Notes under the pieces: model-generated
What the model saw: the letters and a program-made list of their open reading frames with translations, nothing else
What the model was told of the DNA's origin: nothing
Databases searched by the model: none
Part shown: in pieces, positions 26,995 to 36,644 of the stretch
Position numbering within the stretch: the first letter of the stretch is position 1
Layout of the letters: each line of letters starts with the position of its first letter
NCBI RefSeq assembly: GCF_017353175.1
Contig: NZ_JAFMYW010000001.1
Location: 1,240,001-1,304,000, forward strand
DNA from: Fibrella forsythiae
Lineage (GTDB): Bacteria; Bacteroidota; Bacteroidia; Cytophagales; Spirosomataceae
Length of the DNA: 64,000 nucleotides
Reading direction: 5' to 3'
Translations under genes and position numbers: made by a program

Positions 26995-28923
26995 ATGAAG
27001 ACCCGAACAGCCCCTCGTCTTTCAACCTCAACTACCTTCCCAACGCAAGTAATGCCCCCCGGCCCATCGCTACCGGCCAGGCAGATTAACTGGTATTGGT
27101 ACCTGGCAGCGGCCATGGTCGGTACAGTCGTGTTGTACCTGCCTTCGGTGCAAAACGGAATTACGAACTGGGACGACCCCGATTATTTGACCAACAACCC
27201 GCTGCTCGATTTCCGTAAAACACCGCTATCAGCCTACTTCACCGCCGTTATTTCCGGCAACCTTCACCCGCTGACCATGCTGTCGCTGAGCCTCGACTAC
27301 GCGCTAGGCGGCTCCTCGCCCAGCCAGTTTCACCGCACCAACCTGCTGCTGCATGTACTAAATGTAGGCCTGGTATTTGGCCTGATCTGGCAACTGGCTG
27401 ACGGTCGGCCACTGGTGGCCTTTCTGGTAGCACTCTGGTTTGGCATTCACCCCATGCATGTTGAGTCAGTTGCCTGGCTATCTGAACGCAAGGATGTGCT
27501 TTATGGCTTTTTCTTCCTGCTGTCGCTCATTACGTTCTGGCAATTCCTGGCCAGTAGGCGCAAACTTTACCTGTGCCTGAGCCTGCTCTGCGGCGTGTTG
27601 GCCAGCCTGTCGAAACCTGCCGCCGCCATACTGCCTGTTGTGCTGGCGCTGCTCAGTTACTGGTATACCAAACAGCTAAAAATCAATCAGTTAATTCCTA
27701 TTATTCCCTTCTTTTTGCTGGCGGGTTATGTTGCCTACCTAACCCTGCAAGCACAGGCATCGGCGCTGGCCATCAACAACGACTATTCGCTCTGGGAACG
27801 TACCCAGCTGGGCGGTTATGCCCTGGTCAATTACGTGCTGAAACTTGTATGGCCTGTGGGTTTATCGGCCCTGTACGGGCGGCCCGTTGCTGGCTCGTCA
27901 TTCCCCATCATTTACCTGATCTGCACGGTAATCAGTCTGGCCGGGGTCCTTGGTTTGGTCTGGCTTTATCGGCGTTCAGCGTTATGGTTTTTCGGGCTCA
28001 TGTTCTTCGTTGTCAATCTGGCCTTAACACTTCATCTGATCAAGGCGGTTGGCAGCGCGGCCTACGCCGACCGGTACACCTACATTGCCTACATCGGCCT
28101 CTTTTTCGCAACCGCCATGACCATCGACCGTCTGCTGCGCCAACGCGAACGTACCTGGACGTGGGCCACACTGGTGGCGACCTCCCTGTTTTCGCTCGCA
28201 TTCGGCTGGCTGACCGTTCAGCGCACGGCTGTCTGGAAAAACGCCGAAACCCTCTGGACAGACGTCTTGAAAACACAGCCTGCCTCAGCTATTGCCTACA
28301 GCAACCGGGCCCTGTTTTATGAGCAGAACAACCGCCTGGACGAAGCGCTCGCTGACTATGACATAGCCGTTCGTACCGACCCTAAACCACTCTTCAGAGC
28401 CAACAGGGCTTACTTATTATCAAAACTGAATCGCCCCGCCGAGGCTGAAACGGATGCCGATTTCCTGCTCTCACAAAATCCGGAAAACGTGGTTGCACTG
28501 GCCATCAAAGGAACGGCGCTGGTTGGCAAGAATCAGCCGGTTGAGGCAATCGCGTATCTTAAGCATGCCTACCAGCTCGATTCAACGTACCTTAATACGC
28601 TGGTCAATCTGGGAGCGGCTTATTTTTCAAACCAGCAATATCCTGAAGCCGCCCGTTTTTATCAGAAAGCCATTGTTCGCGCCCCGGGCAACGCCCAGTT
28701 CATCACGAACCTGGGCGCAACGTACCTACAGAATAAACAGTATCAGGAAGCCACAGCGACCTGTGAGAAAGCCATTGCCCAAGACCCGACCAATGGCCCC
28801 GCCCATGTATATGCCTGCTATGCGCTCGTAAAATCGGGGCATCTGGCCGAGGCCCGAAAACATGCCCAACAGGCTCAGGCCCTGGGGCAGGTTGTTGATG
28901 CCGCCATCATGAGGGTGCTGTAG
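26995..28923 (+). CDS. TMTC-like membrane protein with C-terminal TPR repeats
   Basis: A 642-residue protein. After a short leader come about 10 membrane helices with the signatures of the TMTC/GT-C group: an acidic first loop (NWDDPDYL), HPMHVESVAWLSERKDVLY in the next loop, and ADRYTYIAYIGLF. The C-terminal 230 residues are TPR repeats (SAIAYSNRALFYEQ, AIAYLKHAYQLD, AARFYQKAIVRAPGN). Animal TMTCs are O-mannosyltransferases; the bacterial versions are presumed to be glycosyltransferases acting on envelope proteins. An internal ATG at 27052 is an alternative start. Confidence 0.85.
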   Translation: MKTRTAPRLSTSTTFPTQVMPPGPSLPARQINWYWYLAAAMVGTVVLYLPSVQNGITNWDDPDYLTNNPLLDFRKTPLSAYFTAVISGNLHPLTMLSLSLDYALGGSSPSQFHRTNLLLHVLNVGLVFGLIWQLADGRPLVAFLVALWFGIHPMHVESVAWLSERKDVLYGFFFLLSLITFWQFLASRRKLYLCLSLLCGVLASLSKPAAAILPVVLALLSYWYTKQLKINQLIPIIPFFLLAGYVAYLTLQAQASALAINNDYSLWERTQLGGYALVNYVLKLVWPVGLSALYGRPVAGSSFPIIYLICTVISLAGVLGLVWLYRRSALWFFGLMFFVVNLALTLHLIKAVGSAAYADRYTYIAYIGLFFATAMTIDRLLRQRERTWTWATLVATSLFSLAFGWLTVQRTAVWKNAETLWTDVLKTQPASAIAYSNRALFYEQNNRLDEALADYDIAVRTDPKPLFRANRAYLLSKLNRPAEAETDADFLLSQNPENVVALAIKGTALVGKNQPVEAIAYLKHAYQLDSTYLNTLVNLGAAYFSNQQYPEAARFYQKAIVRAPGNAQFITNLGATYLQNKQYQEATATCEKAIAQDPTNGPAHVYACYALVKSGHLAEARKHAQQAQALGQVVDAAIMRVL

Positions 28924-28952
28924 TGTCTTTGTCAGGTAAACCAGCAACTTGT

Positions 28953-31900
28953 TTATTCCATCTTCACGGCCTGCTCTTTGGTTAGTTTCGTAAGTGCACC
29001 TAAAGCCGCAACTTTTTCAGTAGATAATCCGATACGCGGCAACATGGTCTCAAACAGATCGAAGCTCCAGTTATAGATTTTACCCGGCGTTGTTTTCAGG
29101 TACGTTGCCAGTGCTGTCTGTGCCTGTTCGGGCGTTTTGCTGCCCGAAAGAATTGCCGTACAGGAAGCCAGATACTCGTAAAGCGTGTTGTATCCACCCG
29201 TATCAAAACCGGTTGGCCGGCTCGTCATAAACTGCTTCTGGTATTTGGTCAGGGCGGCGGTCGCTTTATCGGGCTGGTTGGTGAGAATGGCCAACTCCAC
29301 TTCTGTGAGCCGTTCGCCCGGACCCGCATAGAGCATCCCGGCATACACCTCATTGGCTTTGTCGAGGCTCTTTCTGGCTTCATCCGGCTTATTGCGATTG
29401 GCATTCACCCTGGCCTGTTCAGTGTAAAAATTGGCCAGAAAGGGAGAACTCATTTCTTTGGGAAGCAATTCGATCGCTTTATTTAAATCGCTCAATGCCT
29501 TATCGTACTGGCCAAGTGCCGAACGGGCGGTACCCAACTGCTTCCGCCACAGCGCAATCATCATTTTTTTGGCAATGTCTGCGTTCATTCCCATCTGCCG
29601 ATCAACCAAACGCGGCGCGGCGGCAATTGCCATTTCATAATCAGCAACAGCCAGCGCGTATTCTTTTCTTATCATGTACAGTTCGGCCCGTTGCGCGAGT
29701 GGCATTGCTTTCAGGGTATCGGGGGCAGCAAGAATTGCTTTTTCCATGTTGGCAAACACTTCGCCCCAGTTTCGCTGCTGCATCTGGCGCATGCCCGCAT
29801 TCATGTAGGCTTGCATTATACGGGCATCAGGTTTATCCACAGCCGCCGGACTGGTAGCCAGTTGAGCCTCGACAAAGGCCGTTTTTAAGCCTTCTTTGTT
29901 CCAGAAGTTCTGATTCAGCGCACGGGGTAGCGGGTAATTATAGTACAGATTGATCGACTGAAGGTTCGGCGCGTCGAGGATCGATTCGGGTACGTCGCGC
30001 AGACTGTTCTGTTGTAATGAGAGGGTCCGTAGCCGAACCGTTTTCCAGTCTATATCGGTCAGGCGATCCATGCCGCAGCGGTCTAGTCGCAGGCTTTGCA
30101 GGCTGGGCATGCGCGCCGTTTTCCGGATCGCATCGACGCCGTCGAAAGCGATCTGATTCGTAATCGTCAGATCGGTCAGTTTATCACAGCGGACAAGGCT
30201 GTCGGGAAAGTATTCCAGCATACCCGTTGGTTTGTTGGTGATCGGCTCTACTTTACCATCTATCGTCAAGTTGGTCAACTGCTTTAGCCGACCAATGCTA
30301 TTTGGTAACCCCATCAGCTTACTGCTGGAAACAGAGAGCCATGTCAGGCTGGTCAGGTTGCCGATTTCGTCGGGTAACAGAACGAGCTGTGGTGTGTTCA
30401 GCCTCATCGTCCTCACGTTCGTCAGGCTGGCAACACTGGCCGGAAGCATTTGAAGCTGAGTCAGTTCCAGAGATAACCCACTGAGTTTCCCAAGCCGGTT
30501 AATGCTAGCAGGCAGGCTTGTCAGCGTACTGTCACTGATATCGAGCGATACCAGATTCTGGCAATTCCCCAACGATTCGGGTAACGACGTCAGCCGACTA
30601 CCCGATACGTTTAGCCAGCGTAGCTGTTTCAGCTTACCCACCGTCGATGGCAGCGACCGTAGCCGCGTCATGGTCATCGTCAGCGTGCGCAACGAATCCA
30701 GGTTACCGATCGATTCGGGCAGGGCCGTCAGCGGATTGTCATTGAGATTCAACTCCGTTAGTTGACGACACTGGCCCAACTCGTCGGGCAGAGCGGTCAA
30801 TTTGTTACGGGCAAGGGCCAATGTGCGCAACTGCCGAAGGCGACCCACGCCAACCGGCAAACTGGTCAGCTGATTGGTTGCCAGCTCCAGTGCAGTTAGC
30901 TGGTCGAGCCGCGATAGGCTGGCCGGTAACGAGGTCAGCTGATTCCCAGTCAGCGAGAGTAGTCTGAGCCCGGTCAGTTGCCCGATTTCGTCAGGTACGT
31001 TCCGCAATTTACTTCCCGAAATAGTCAGGGCGGTAAGCGAAGTCATTGTGCCGATGGTGGCAGGAATAGCCGTTATCCCTGAGTTGTGGATAGATAAGTA
31101 GCGCAGATTCGGTACGGTTGTGAACCCCACTGGAAACTGTTTCAGCGAATCGGCCTGATTGAGGGCAATGCTTTCCAGTTGGGTTAGCCTGGCCAGTGAT
31201 TCGCTAAAGACCGGAAACCGGCAGCGAAACAGATTCACTTGCCTCAATCCTGTATTTTCGCCCATCCAGGCCAGCGATGACAGGGTGGCATCGGCGAACT
31301 CAACCACCTGTAGGGATGTGAGCCCTATGAGCAGCGAATCAACGGGCTCAGTTATGCCTTGGTTTAGCCGGAGGTTGAGCGTATCGAGTTTCGTCAGGGA
31401 GCCGAGCCGCAGTCCACTGATTCTGCTCTGTCCCTGTCCGGCTGTCAGGCTCAGTCTACGCAGGTTCGGCACCTTTTTCAGGTCAGTAGTCAGTTGTTGC
31501 CAATCGCCGGTATAAGCCAGTTCCAGAGCCGTGAGGGCAGGGAATCTACCGATGATTTTTTCCATACTTACGTGCCCTGGTCCATACATTGAAAAGGAAC
31601 GTACCGTTGTCAGATTCCGCAGTTCATCGGGCAACGTACTGGCAGGCATTTTATAGTCATTGATGGCCACATGGAAAACCGAAGGACAGTAGCTAAACAA
31701 CTGAATAGCAGCACGCAATGGATCGCCCGACAAACTAAAATTCAGCCGGCGAACCGACGCGAGCCGGGCGCTGGCCTTTCCATCAATCTGCTGCGGTGCA
31801 ATGCCTGACGCCGTGGGTGAACCTGGTAACGAAGCGCTGATATGAATATTATCCAGTTCCGGCCAGCCTGCAAGTGCGCCAATGAGCGAATCGGCCAGTG

Positions 31901-32228
31901 TTTGTGTCAGCGGAGTAGCCAGGCGAATTTGTAGCAGCCGAACGTGTTGCGTTCGTTTCAGACCACGCCAATCGGCCCGGTAACTGGTTGAATCAATGAA
32001 TAAAGACAGTGAAATAGGTTTTTCACTGGCACGGCTCTTCTCAGCCAGGTCTGCCCAGGAGGTGTAAGTCAGATTGAAATCATCCACCCGTTTCTCCACC
32101 ATCGTCCCCTGCGGGCGATTGACATCAGGGAAAAAGAAGCGCATCAACTGGGGTGATGGTGACGACCTTACTTGCCCGAACGCGTTGACGCAAAAACATA
32201 AAAGAAAGGGTAGTACAATCCGGTGCAT
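28953..32228 (-). CDS. Secreted leucine-rich-repeat protein with C-terminal TPR region
   Basis: A 1091-residue exported protein. The ATG at 32228 (MHRIVLPFLLCFCVNAFGQ) gives a clean signal peptide; the longer frame to 32273 does not. An N-terminal non-repeat region to about residue 270 is followed by about 20 LRRs of the 23-residue type LxxLPxxIGxLxxLxxLxLxxNxLTxLP. From about residue 800 come TPR-like helices (AELYMIRKEYALAVADYEMAI, ARSALGQYDKALSDLNKAIEL). It is a probable surface or periplasmic protein-binding scaffold, paralogous to the gene at 33029-35431 in both the N-terminal and LRR parts. Confidence 0.85.
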   Translation of the reverse strand: MHRIVLPFLLCFCVNAFGQVRSSPSPQLMRFFFPDVNRPQGTMVEKRVDDFNLTYTSWADLAEKSRASEKPISLSLFIDSTSYRADWRGLKRTQHVRLLQIRLATPLTQTLADSLIGALAGWPELDNIHISASLPGSPTASGIAPQQIDGKASARLASVRRLNFSLSGDPLRAAIQLFSYCPSVFHVAINDYKMPASTLPDELRNLTTVRSFSMYGPGHVSMEKIIGRFPALTALELAYTGDWQQLTTDLKKVPNLRRLSLTAGQGQSRISGLRLGSLTKLDTLNLRLNQGITEPVDSLLIGLTSLQVVEFADATLSSLAWMGENTGLRQVNLFRCRFPVFSESLARLTQLESIALNQADSLKQFPVGFTTVPNLRYLSIHNSGITAIPATIGTMTSLTALTISGSKLRNVPDEIGQLTGLRLLSLTGNQLTSLPASLSRLDQLTALELATNQLTSLPVGVGRLRQLRTLALARNKLTALPDELGQCRQLTELNLNDNPLTALPESIGNLDSLRTLTMTMTRLRSLPSTVGKLKQLRWLNVSGSRLTSLPESLGNCQNLVSLDISDSTLTSLPASINRLGKLSGLSLELTQLQMLPASVASLTNVRTMRLNTPQLVLLPDEIGNLTSLTWLSVSSSKLMGLPNSIGRLKQLTNLTIDGKVEPITNKPTGMLEYFPDSLVRCDKLTDLTITNQIAFDGVDAIRKTARMPSLQSLRLDRCGMDRLTDIDWKTVRLRTLSLQQNSLRDVPESILDAPNLQSINLYYNYPLPRALNQNFWNKEGLKTAFVEAQLATSPAAVDKPDARIMQAYMNAGMRQMQQRNWGEVFANMEKAILAAPDTLKAMPLAQRAELYMIRKEYALAVADYEMAIAAAPRLVDRQMGMNADIAKKMMIALWRKQLGTARSALGQYDKALSDLNKAIELLPKEMSSPFLANFYTEQARVNANRNKPDEARKSLDKANEVYAGMLYAGPGERLTEVELAILTNQPDKATAALTKYQKQFMTSRPTGFDTGGYNTLYEYLASCTAILSGSKTPEQAQTALATYLKTTPGKIYNWSFDLFETMLPRIGLSTEKVAALGALTKLTKEQAVKME

Positions 32229-32454
32229 AGAAGTCTCTGTGGTTGAGTTGAGGGCCAAAATTGGTGTAACCAACGCGCAACTGCATTGATGGATGTCAAT
32301 TTAAGTCCCATTCCACAGGCCTGTAATACTATTCATTAATTCTACAACTAGCAAAAAAAGGTATCCTTACAGAGTAAACGTGTCGCAGGCTCATTATCCT
32401 CAACAGTTGCATCTGTTGTGGGTTATCCAGATCACACCGTATGGTTCAACATCG

Positions 32455-33021
32455 ATGAAAGCAGATCGAAAATATACGTCACTCCGCTTCGCCGTGCTGC
32501 TGGCGCTGGTGCTCACAGGCCTGCTGGTCAGTTGTCTGGGCACGAATGAAAATGCGGCACCTACAGCAACGGCAACGGCCAATATCATCAACACAGCCGG
32601 GGCATCTATCGGTACGGCTACGTTCACGCAGGAATCGACGGGGATTGTCACGATGGCGATCAGCGTAACCGGGCTGCCAGCAGGTCAGCATGGTATTCAT
32701 TTTCACGCTGTGGGCCGGGCCGAACCCAGCACCGCGTTTATGTCGGCGGGTGACCATTTTAATCCCGACAGCAAAAAACATGGGTTGAGTAATCCCGACG
32801 GCGCACACAACGGTGATCTGCCTAACCTGGAGGTTAACGCACAGGGCGTGGGTACGTTAACAACCGCCACAGAACGGATTACGCTGTCGGCAGGCACCAA
32901 ATCGGTTTTCGATACGGATGGTACGGCCATCGTCATTCACGTTAATGCCGACGATCAGACAACCGACCCATCGGGTAATAGTGGCGGGCGCATTGCAGCG
33001 GGGGTGCTGGTGATGCAGTAA
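32455..33021 (+). CDS. Cu/Zn superoxide dismutase-family lipoprotein lacking the disulfide cysteines
   Basis: A 188-residue lipoprotein: signal peptide with lipobox LVSC (Cys27) when started at the ATG at 32455. The SodC beta-barrel metal ligands are all visible: HFH, the DHFNP and KHG histidines, AHNGDLP (His and Asp) and IHVNADD. The C-terminal GNSGGRIAAGV keeps the active-site arginine. The two cysteines that form the conserved intrasubunit disulfide are replaced: the family C of RIACGV is Ala, and the partner before the HFNP loop is Glu/Ala. It sits between two LRR genes on the other strand. Confidence 0.85.
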   Translation: MKADRKYTSLRFAVLLALVLTGLLVSCLGTNENAAPTATATANIINTAGASIGTATFTQESTGIVTMAISVTGLPAGQHGIHFHAVGRAEPSTAFMSAGDHFNPDSKKHGLSNPDGAHNGDLPNLEVNAQGVGTLTTATERITLSAGTKSVFDTDGTAIVIHVNADDQTTDPSGNSGGRIAAGVLVMQ

Positions 33022-33028
33022 GCTAACG

Positions 33029-35431
33029 TTATTCACTTACTTTCTTAAACGCCTGAACCAGCTCCGACCGACGGAAAAAAAACTGGTTTAGCGGCCCGGG
33101 GAGGTTCGTTTCTGATAGATTTAGTTGCTCTAACTGAGGCATATCGAGGATACCGGCAGGCAGTTGACTGATTCTGTTTCTGGACAGGTTGACCGTGAAT
33201 GCCTGCAGTTTTTTCCAGGAAATACCCGTAAGTTCTGTAAGGCCACAGTTAACGAATGACAAATACCTGAGGCCGGGGAGGCGCTCAACCAGTTGCATGC
33301 CTTCTATGCCATCAAACTGCTGCTGATTCAGCACAAGCAAGCTGGTAAGTGCCTTACAGTTGACGATACCAGCGGGCAGCATCGTGAATTTGCCAATACC
33401 CTGCCCCGACAGCGAATCGGCCCGGCCGTCGAGGGTAATCTGGCTCAGGCTGATCAGCTTCCCAATCGATTCGGGCAGGCCGATGAGCCTCTTTCCGGTA
33501 ACGGACAGGTAACCAAGCTGTTGGCAGTCCGTTAGTTTCTCGGGCAATACCAACAGTCGGTCGCTCTCGATAGTCAGACTCTCCAGATGCTGCCACTGAC
33601 CAACCTCTTCAGGGAGTGATTCAAGTTGGGGTAACCGGAACAATGCCTGCCTAACTTGCCGCCAGGCCCCGATTGAGGCGGGCAACCGAGTAAGCGGCAT
33701 GTCTTTGAGCGATACGCTGGTCAGCGAGGTTAAGCCACCAATTGTTTCAGGCAACTCCCGTATCTGACTCATTCCCAGATCAAGCCGGTTCAGCCGACGC
33801 AGCCCCCCAATCGAATTGGGCAAGGCCGTCAGCGGGTTGCCGCCAATACCCAGGGTTTGCAACGAATCGAGCTGGCCAATACCTGCGGGCAGTGAACTGA
33901 TCTGGTTATTATCCACCATCAGCGTACGCAGGTGGGTTAACGTACCCAGCGCAGCCGGCAGTTCGGTGAGCAGATTATCCGTCAGGTAAAGATCACGTAC
34001 CCGGCTAAAGCCCGCAGGGAAGCGGGCAATTTTATTCCAGAAAGCGGCAATCGTTTCCAGGTTTGGCAACGTACCCAGTTCAACCGGTAACTCCGTCAGC
34101 TGATTCATCGCTACGTTCAGCTGCCGGAGTTGGCTGAGCTGCCCCATTGACGCAGGCAAAGCGGTCAATACATTGCTATTCAGCGACAATCCGGTAAGTG
34201 AGGCCAGTTGCCCGATGGCAGCAGGCAAGGAGTCAAGCTCGCATTTACTGACGCTCAATCGGTTCAGTCGGGATAGTTTGCCAAGCGCAGCAGGCAAGCG
34301 ATGAAGCGGGTTGTTATCGAGTATCAACTCCTCCAGTGCAGGTAGCTGGTCTATTTGATCGGGGATTGTTTCCAGATCAGCATCCGGCATCGACAGGTAC
34401 GTTAATTTCTTGTTTGTCAACAAACTAACCGGAAATGACTTAAGCTTGGTCTGCTCGATTGACAGGCGTCGAAGTGTAGTCAATCCGGTCAGCGTAGAAT
34501 CCAGCGAGATTGCCGATTGCGAGCGGCTCATTACGTACAGCGACTGCAGGTTGGTTAACCCACCCAGCCTTAGCTGATGCAATGCTGTTGACCGGCCAAA
34601 CACAGTTATCTGCAGACAGGTCAATTTTGTCAGATAGGGCAATCCGGCGTTCAACTCGCGAATGTCTGGGTCAGTAATCACTAACTCATCCAGATCTGGC
34701 AACGCAGAAAACGTCTGCTTGTAATTCCAGGAAATACCCCCCGAAACCGTCAGCTTCCGTAGTCGCTCTAGACCGGCGAACTCTACAGGTACGTTCTGGA
34801 TAGTGCGATCCAGGAATTGGCGGATTGTCAGTGATTCCAGAGCGGGCAACTGCCGTAGAACGGTAGCTGCCTGATTCAGATCAATTTCATTTGAAATAAG
34901 TACTTCCTGGACAGACCGAAGTTTGCCCCAGCCCGTTGCACTTAGTCGTTTGGTGTAAATAGACGAGCCAAACACTTTTTCTCCTTTCGCGTTCGTCACG
35001 ATGGTGTAGGAACGCGGGCCGGTTATACCCGTAATATCCAGTCGTTTCAGGCTATTCCAACTGGCCAGAATAGCAACCAGCGTGTCGGTCATCACGCTGT
35101 CGGCCAGTTCAATAGCCAGACTTGTTGCCGGGGGGATCGCTCGTAACTGTTGCCAATACGCGGGTGGGTTCTTGTCTAACTTTATGGAAAGATGATATGG
35201 CCCATCCGTTCGCTGAGCCAGTTTTTCGGCCAGATCCTGCAACGAAGTATACTCGATAATGGCCGAGCTACCAATGTAGCGGGAAGGAGCCGACCGTTGT
35301 GGAATGTACCATGGCAGATGTTGCTCGGTCAGTTGCTGGGCAATACTGAAGTCTGGCAAGCAGATCGTCAATAAACCAATCAGGTACGTTGCCCACTGGC
35401 GTTGACAGTTGTTGCCACGGTATCCTTGCAT
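33029..35431 (-). CDS. Secreted leucine-rich-repeat protein (paralogue of the neighbouring LRR gene)
   Basis: An 800-residue exported protein with a signal peptide (about residues 1-31, ending SIAQQ). The N-terminal module shares the ADLAEK/QDLAEK-type segment and overall order with the LRR/TPR protein 4 kb away. From about residue 260 to 770 it is a run of LRRs with the consensus xLPAxIGQLxxLxxLxLxxNxLTxLP. It ends shortly after the last repeat and lacks the TPR tail of its paralogue. A good -7 box lies 20 nt upstream of its start. Function unknown; LRR proteins of this class usually bind proteins at the cell surface. Confidence 0.83.
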   Translation of the reverse strand: MQGYRGNNCQRQWATYLIGLLTICLPDFSIAQQLTEQHLPWYIPQRSAPSRYIGSSAIIEYTSLQDLAEKLAQRTDGPYHLSIKLDKNPPAYWQQLRAIPPATSLAIELADSVMTDTLVAILASWNSLKRLDITGITGPRSYTIVTNAKGEKVFGSSIYTKRLSATGWGKLRSVQEVLISNEIDLNQAATVLRQLPALESLTIRQFLDRTIQNVPVEFAGLERLRKLTVSGGISWNYKQTFSALPDLDELVITDPDIRELNAGLPYLTKLTCLQITVFGRSTALHQLRLGGLTNLQSLYVMSRSQSAISLDSTLTGLTTLRRLSIEQTKLKSFPVSLLTNKKLTYLSMPDADLETIPDQIDQLPALEELILDNNPLHRLPAALGKLSRLNRLSVSKCELDSLPAAIGQLASLTGLSLNSNVLTALPASMGQLSQLRQLNVAMNQLTELPVELGTLPNLETIAAFWNKIARFPAGFSRVRDLYLTDNLLTELPAALGTLTHLRTLMVDNNQISSLPAGIGQLDSLQTLGIGGNPLTALPNSIGGLRRLNRLDLGMSQIRELPETIGGLTSLTSVSLKDMPLTRLPASIGAWRQVRQALFRLPQLESLPEEVGQWQHLESLTIESDRLLVLPEKLTDCQQLGYLSVTGKRLIGLPESIGKLISLSQITLDGRADSLSGQGIGKFTMLPAGIVNCKALTSLLVLNQQQFDGIEGMQLVERLPGLRYLSFVNCGLTELTGISWKKLQAFTVNLSRNRISQLPAGILDMPQLEQLNLSETNLPGPLNQFFFRRSELVQAFKKVSE

Positions 35432-35450
35432 AGCTTTGTACGTTTACTGG

Positions 35451-35458
35451 CAAACCTA
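35451..35458 (-). promoter_or_regulatory. Candidate -7 promoter element of the LRR gene
   Basis: On the minus strand the bases read TAGGTTTG, an exact match to the Bacteroidota -7 consensus TAnnTTTG, 20 nt before the ATG at 35431. GTTG lies 17 bp further upstream, closer than the usual 19-21 bp for a -33 box. Confidence 0.4.
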
Positions 35459-35493
35459 GTAATAAGTAACGATTTCAACGAATAGTTAACGCA

Positions 35494-36564
35494 ATGTCGC
35501 TCTTTTCAGATACAGAATCAGAGGTTCTTACGCCCGCGCAACAGGGCTTTTTCTTTCCGGCCGAATGGCATCCGCACGTGGCCACCTGGCTAACCTGGCC
35601 GCACACCGAAGCGTCATGGACAGCAGAACGTCTTGAGTTAATGATGCCTGCATACCTCGAATTCATAAAAGTGATCTCGGAAAGTGAGCAGGTATGCATC
35701 AATGCGCACAACGAACTGGTGATTCAGCAGGCAAAAATGCGACTGCTCATGGCCGGGGCCAACCTGGATCGGATCACGCTCCTGCCCTTCCCCACCAACG
35801 ATTCGTGGTGCCGCGATCATGGCCCGGCTTTTCTGATCAATCCCGCAAAAAAAGAACGGATGATCGTGAACTGGGGCTACAATGCCTGGGGTGGCAAATA
35901 TCCTCCCTTCGACCGCGATGATTTGTTGCCAACGGCCATTGCCCACTACCGCAAGCTGGACTACGTGACGCCGGGCATCATTATGGAAGGCGGCTCGGTC
36001 GAGTTCAACGGGGCCGGAACGGTACTAACCAGTCGCGCCTGCCTGCTCAATAAAAACCGGAACCCAAACCTGTCACAGGCCCAGATCGAACGCTACCTCT
36101 GCGATTATTACGGCGTTCAGCAGGTGCTTTGGGTAGAAGACGGAATCGTGGGTGATGATACCGACGGGCACATCGACGATACGGTGCGGTTTGTGAACGA
36201 AGACACGGTGATTGCCGCTATCGAACACAACCCCAACGATGCGAACTACGCGCCGCTTCAGGAGATCCACCACGAGCTTCGGCAGATGCGTTTGCTCAAC
36301 GGCAAGCAGCTCAACATCGTCGAACTTCCCATGCCCGACCCGGTTGAAAGCGACGGACAGCGACTACCCGCCTCCTACGCCAATTTCCTGATCACCAACG
36401 GCTCAGTCATCGTGCCAACCTTCCGTTGCGATAAAGACCAGCCTGCCCTTGACCTCATTGGCCAGTGCTTCCCTGACCGGAAAATCATTGGCATCGACTC
36501 CACCGAAATCGTCTGGGGTCTCGGCAGTTTCCACTGCCTGAGCCAGCAGGAGCCAACAGTATAA
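35494..36564 (+). CDS. Agmatine deiminase/peptidyl-arginine deiminase-family protein
   Basis: A 356-residue guanidine-modifying enzyme. Family blocks are the WPHTEASW start, NDSWCRDHGPAFL, IMEGGSVEFNGAGT, the catalytic His region GDDTDGHIDDTVRF and the nucleophile Cys348 in GLGSFHCLSQQEP. Family reaction: agmatine plus water gives N-carbamoylputrescine plus ammonia, feeding putrescine. No N-carbamoylputrescine amidase is adjacent. In the family the C-terminal block is usually GGGSIHC; here GLGSFHC is a mild variation. The stop lies inside a 31-bp inverted repeat shared with the convergent transporter gene. Confidence 0.88.
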   Translation: MSLFSDTESEVLTPAQQGFFFPAEWHPHVATWLTWPHTEASWTAERLELMMPAYLEFIKVISESEQVCINAHNELVIQQAKMRLLMAGANLDRITLLPFPTNDSWCRDHGPAFLINPAKKERMIVNWGYNAWGGKYPPFDRDDLLPTAIAHYRKLDYVTPGIIMEGGSVEFNGAGTVLTSRACLLNKNRNPNLSQAQIERYLCDYYGVQQVLWVEDGIVGDDTDGHIDDTVRFVNEDTVIAAIEHNPNDANYAPLQEIHHELRQMRLLNGKQLNIVELPMPDPVESDGQRLPASYANFLITNGSVIVPTFRCDKDQPALDLIGQCFPDRKIIGIDSTEIVWGLGSFHCLSQQEPTV

Positions 36565-36644
36565 AAAAGTTTACAGTTTTCTGTTGCTCCGCCCAGGTAC
36601 GTAATCGGTCTAAGCGGAGCAACAGAAAACTGTAAACTTTTTTA
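36562..36644. terminator. Bidirectional terminator: 31-bp perfect inverted repeat
   Basis: Arms 36562-36592 and 36614-36644 are exactly complementary (outer TAAAAAAGTTTACAG..., inner GCTCCGC), with a 21-nt loop. The outer bases contribute the TAA stops of both convergent genes, and the A/T ends give T-runs in both directions. The loop contains a copy of CAGGTACGT at 36594-36602, the reverse complement of the window-wide ACGTACCTG motif. Confidence 0.9.
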
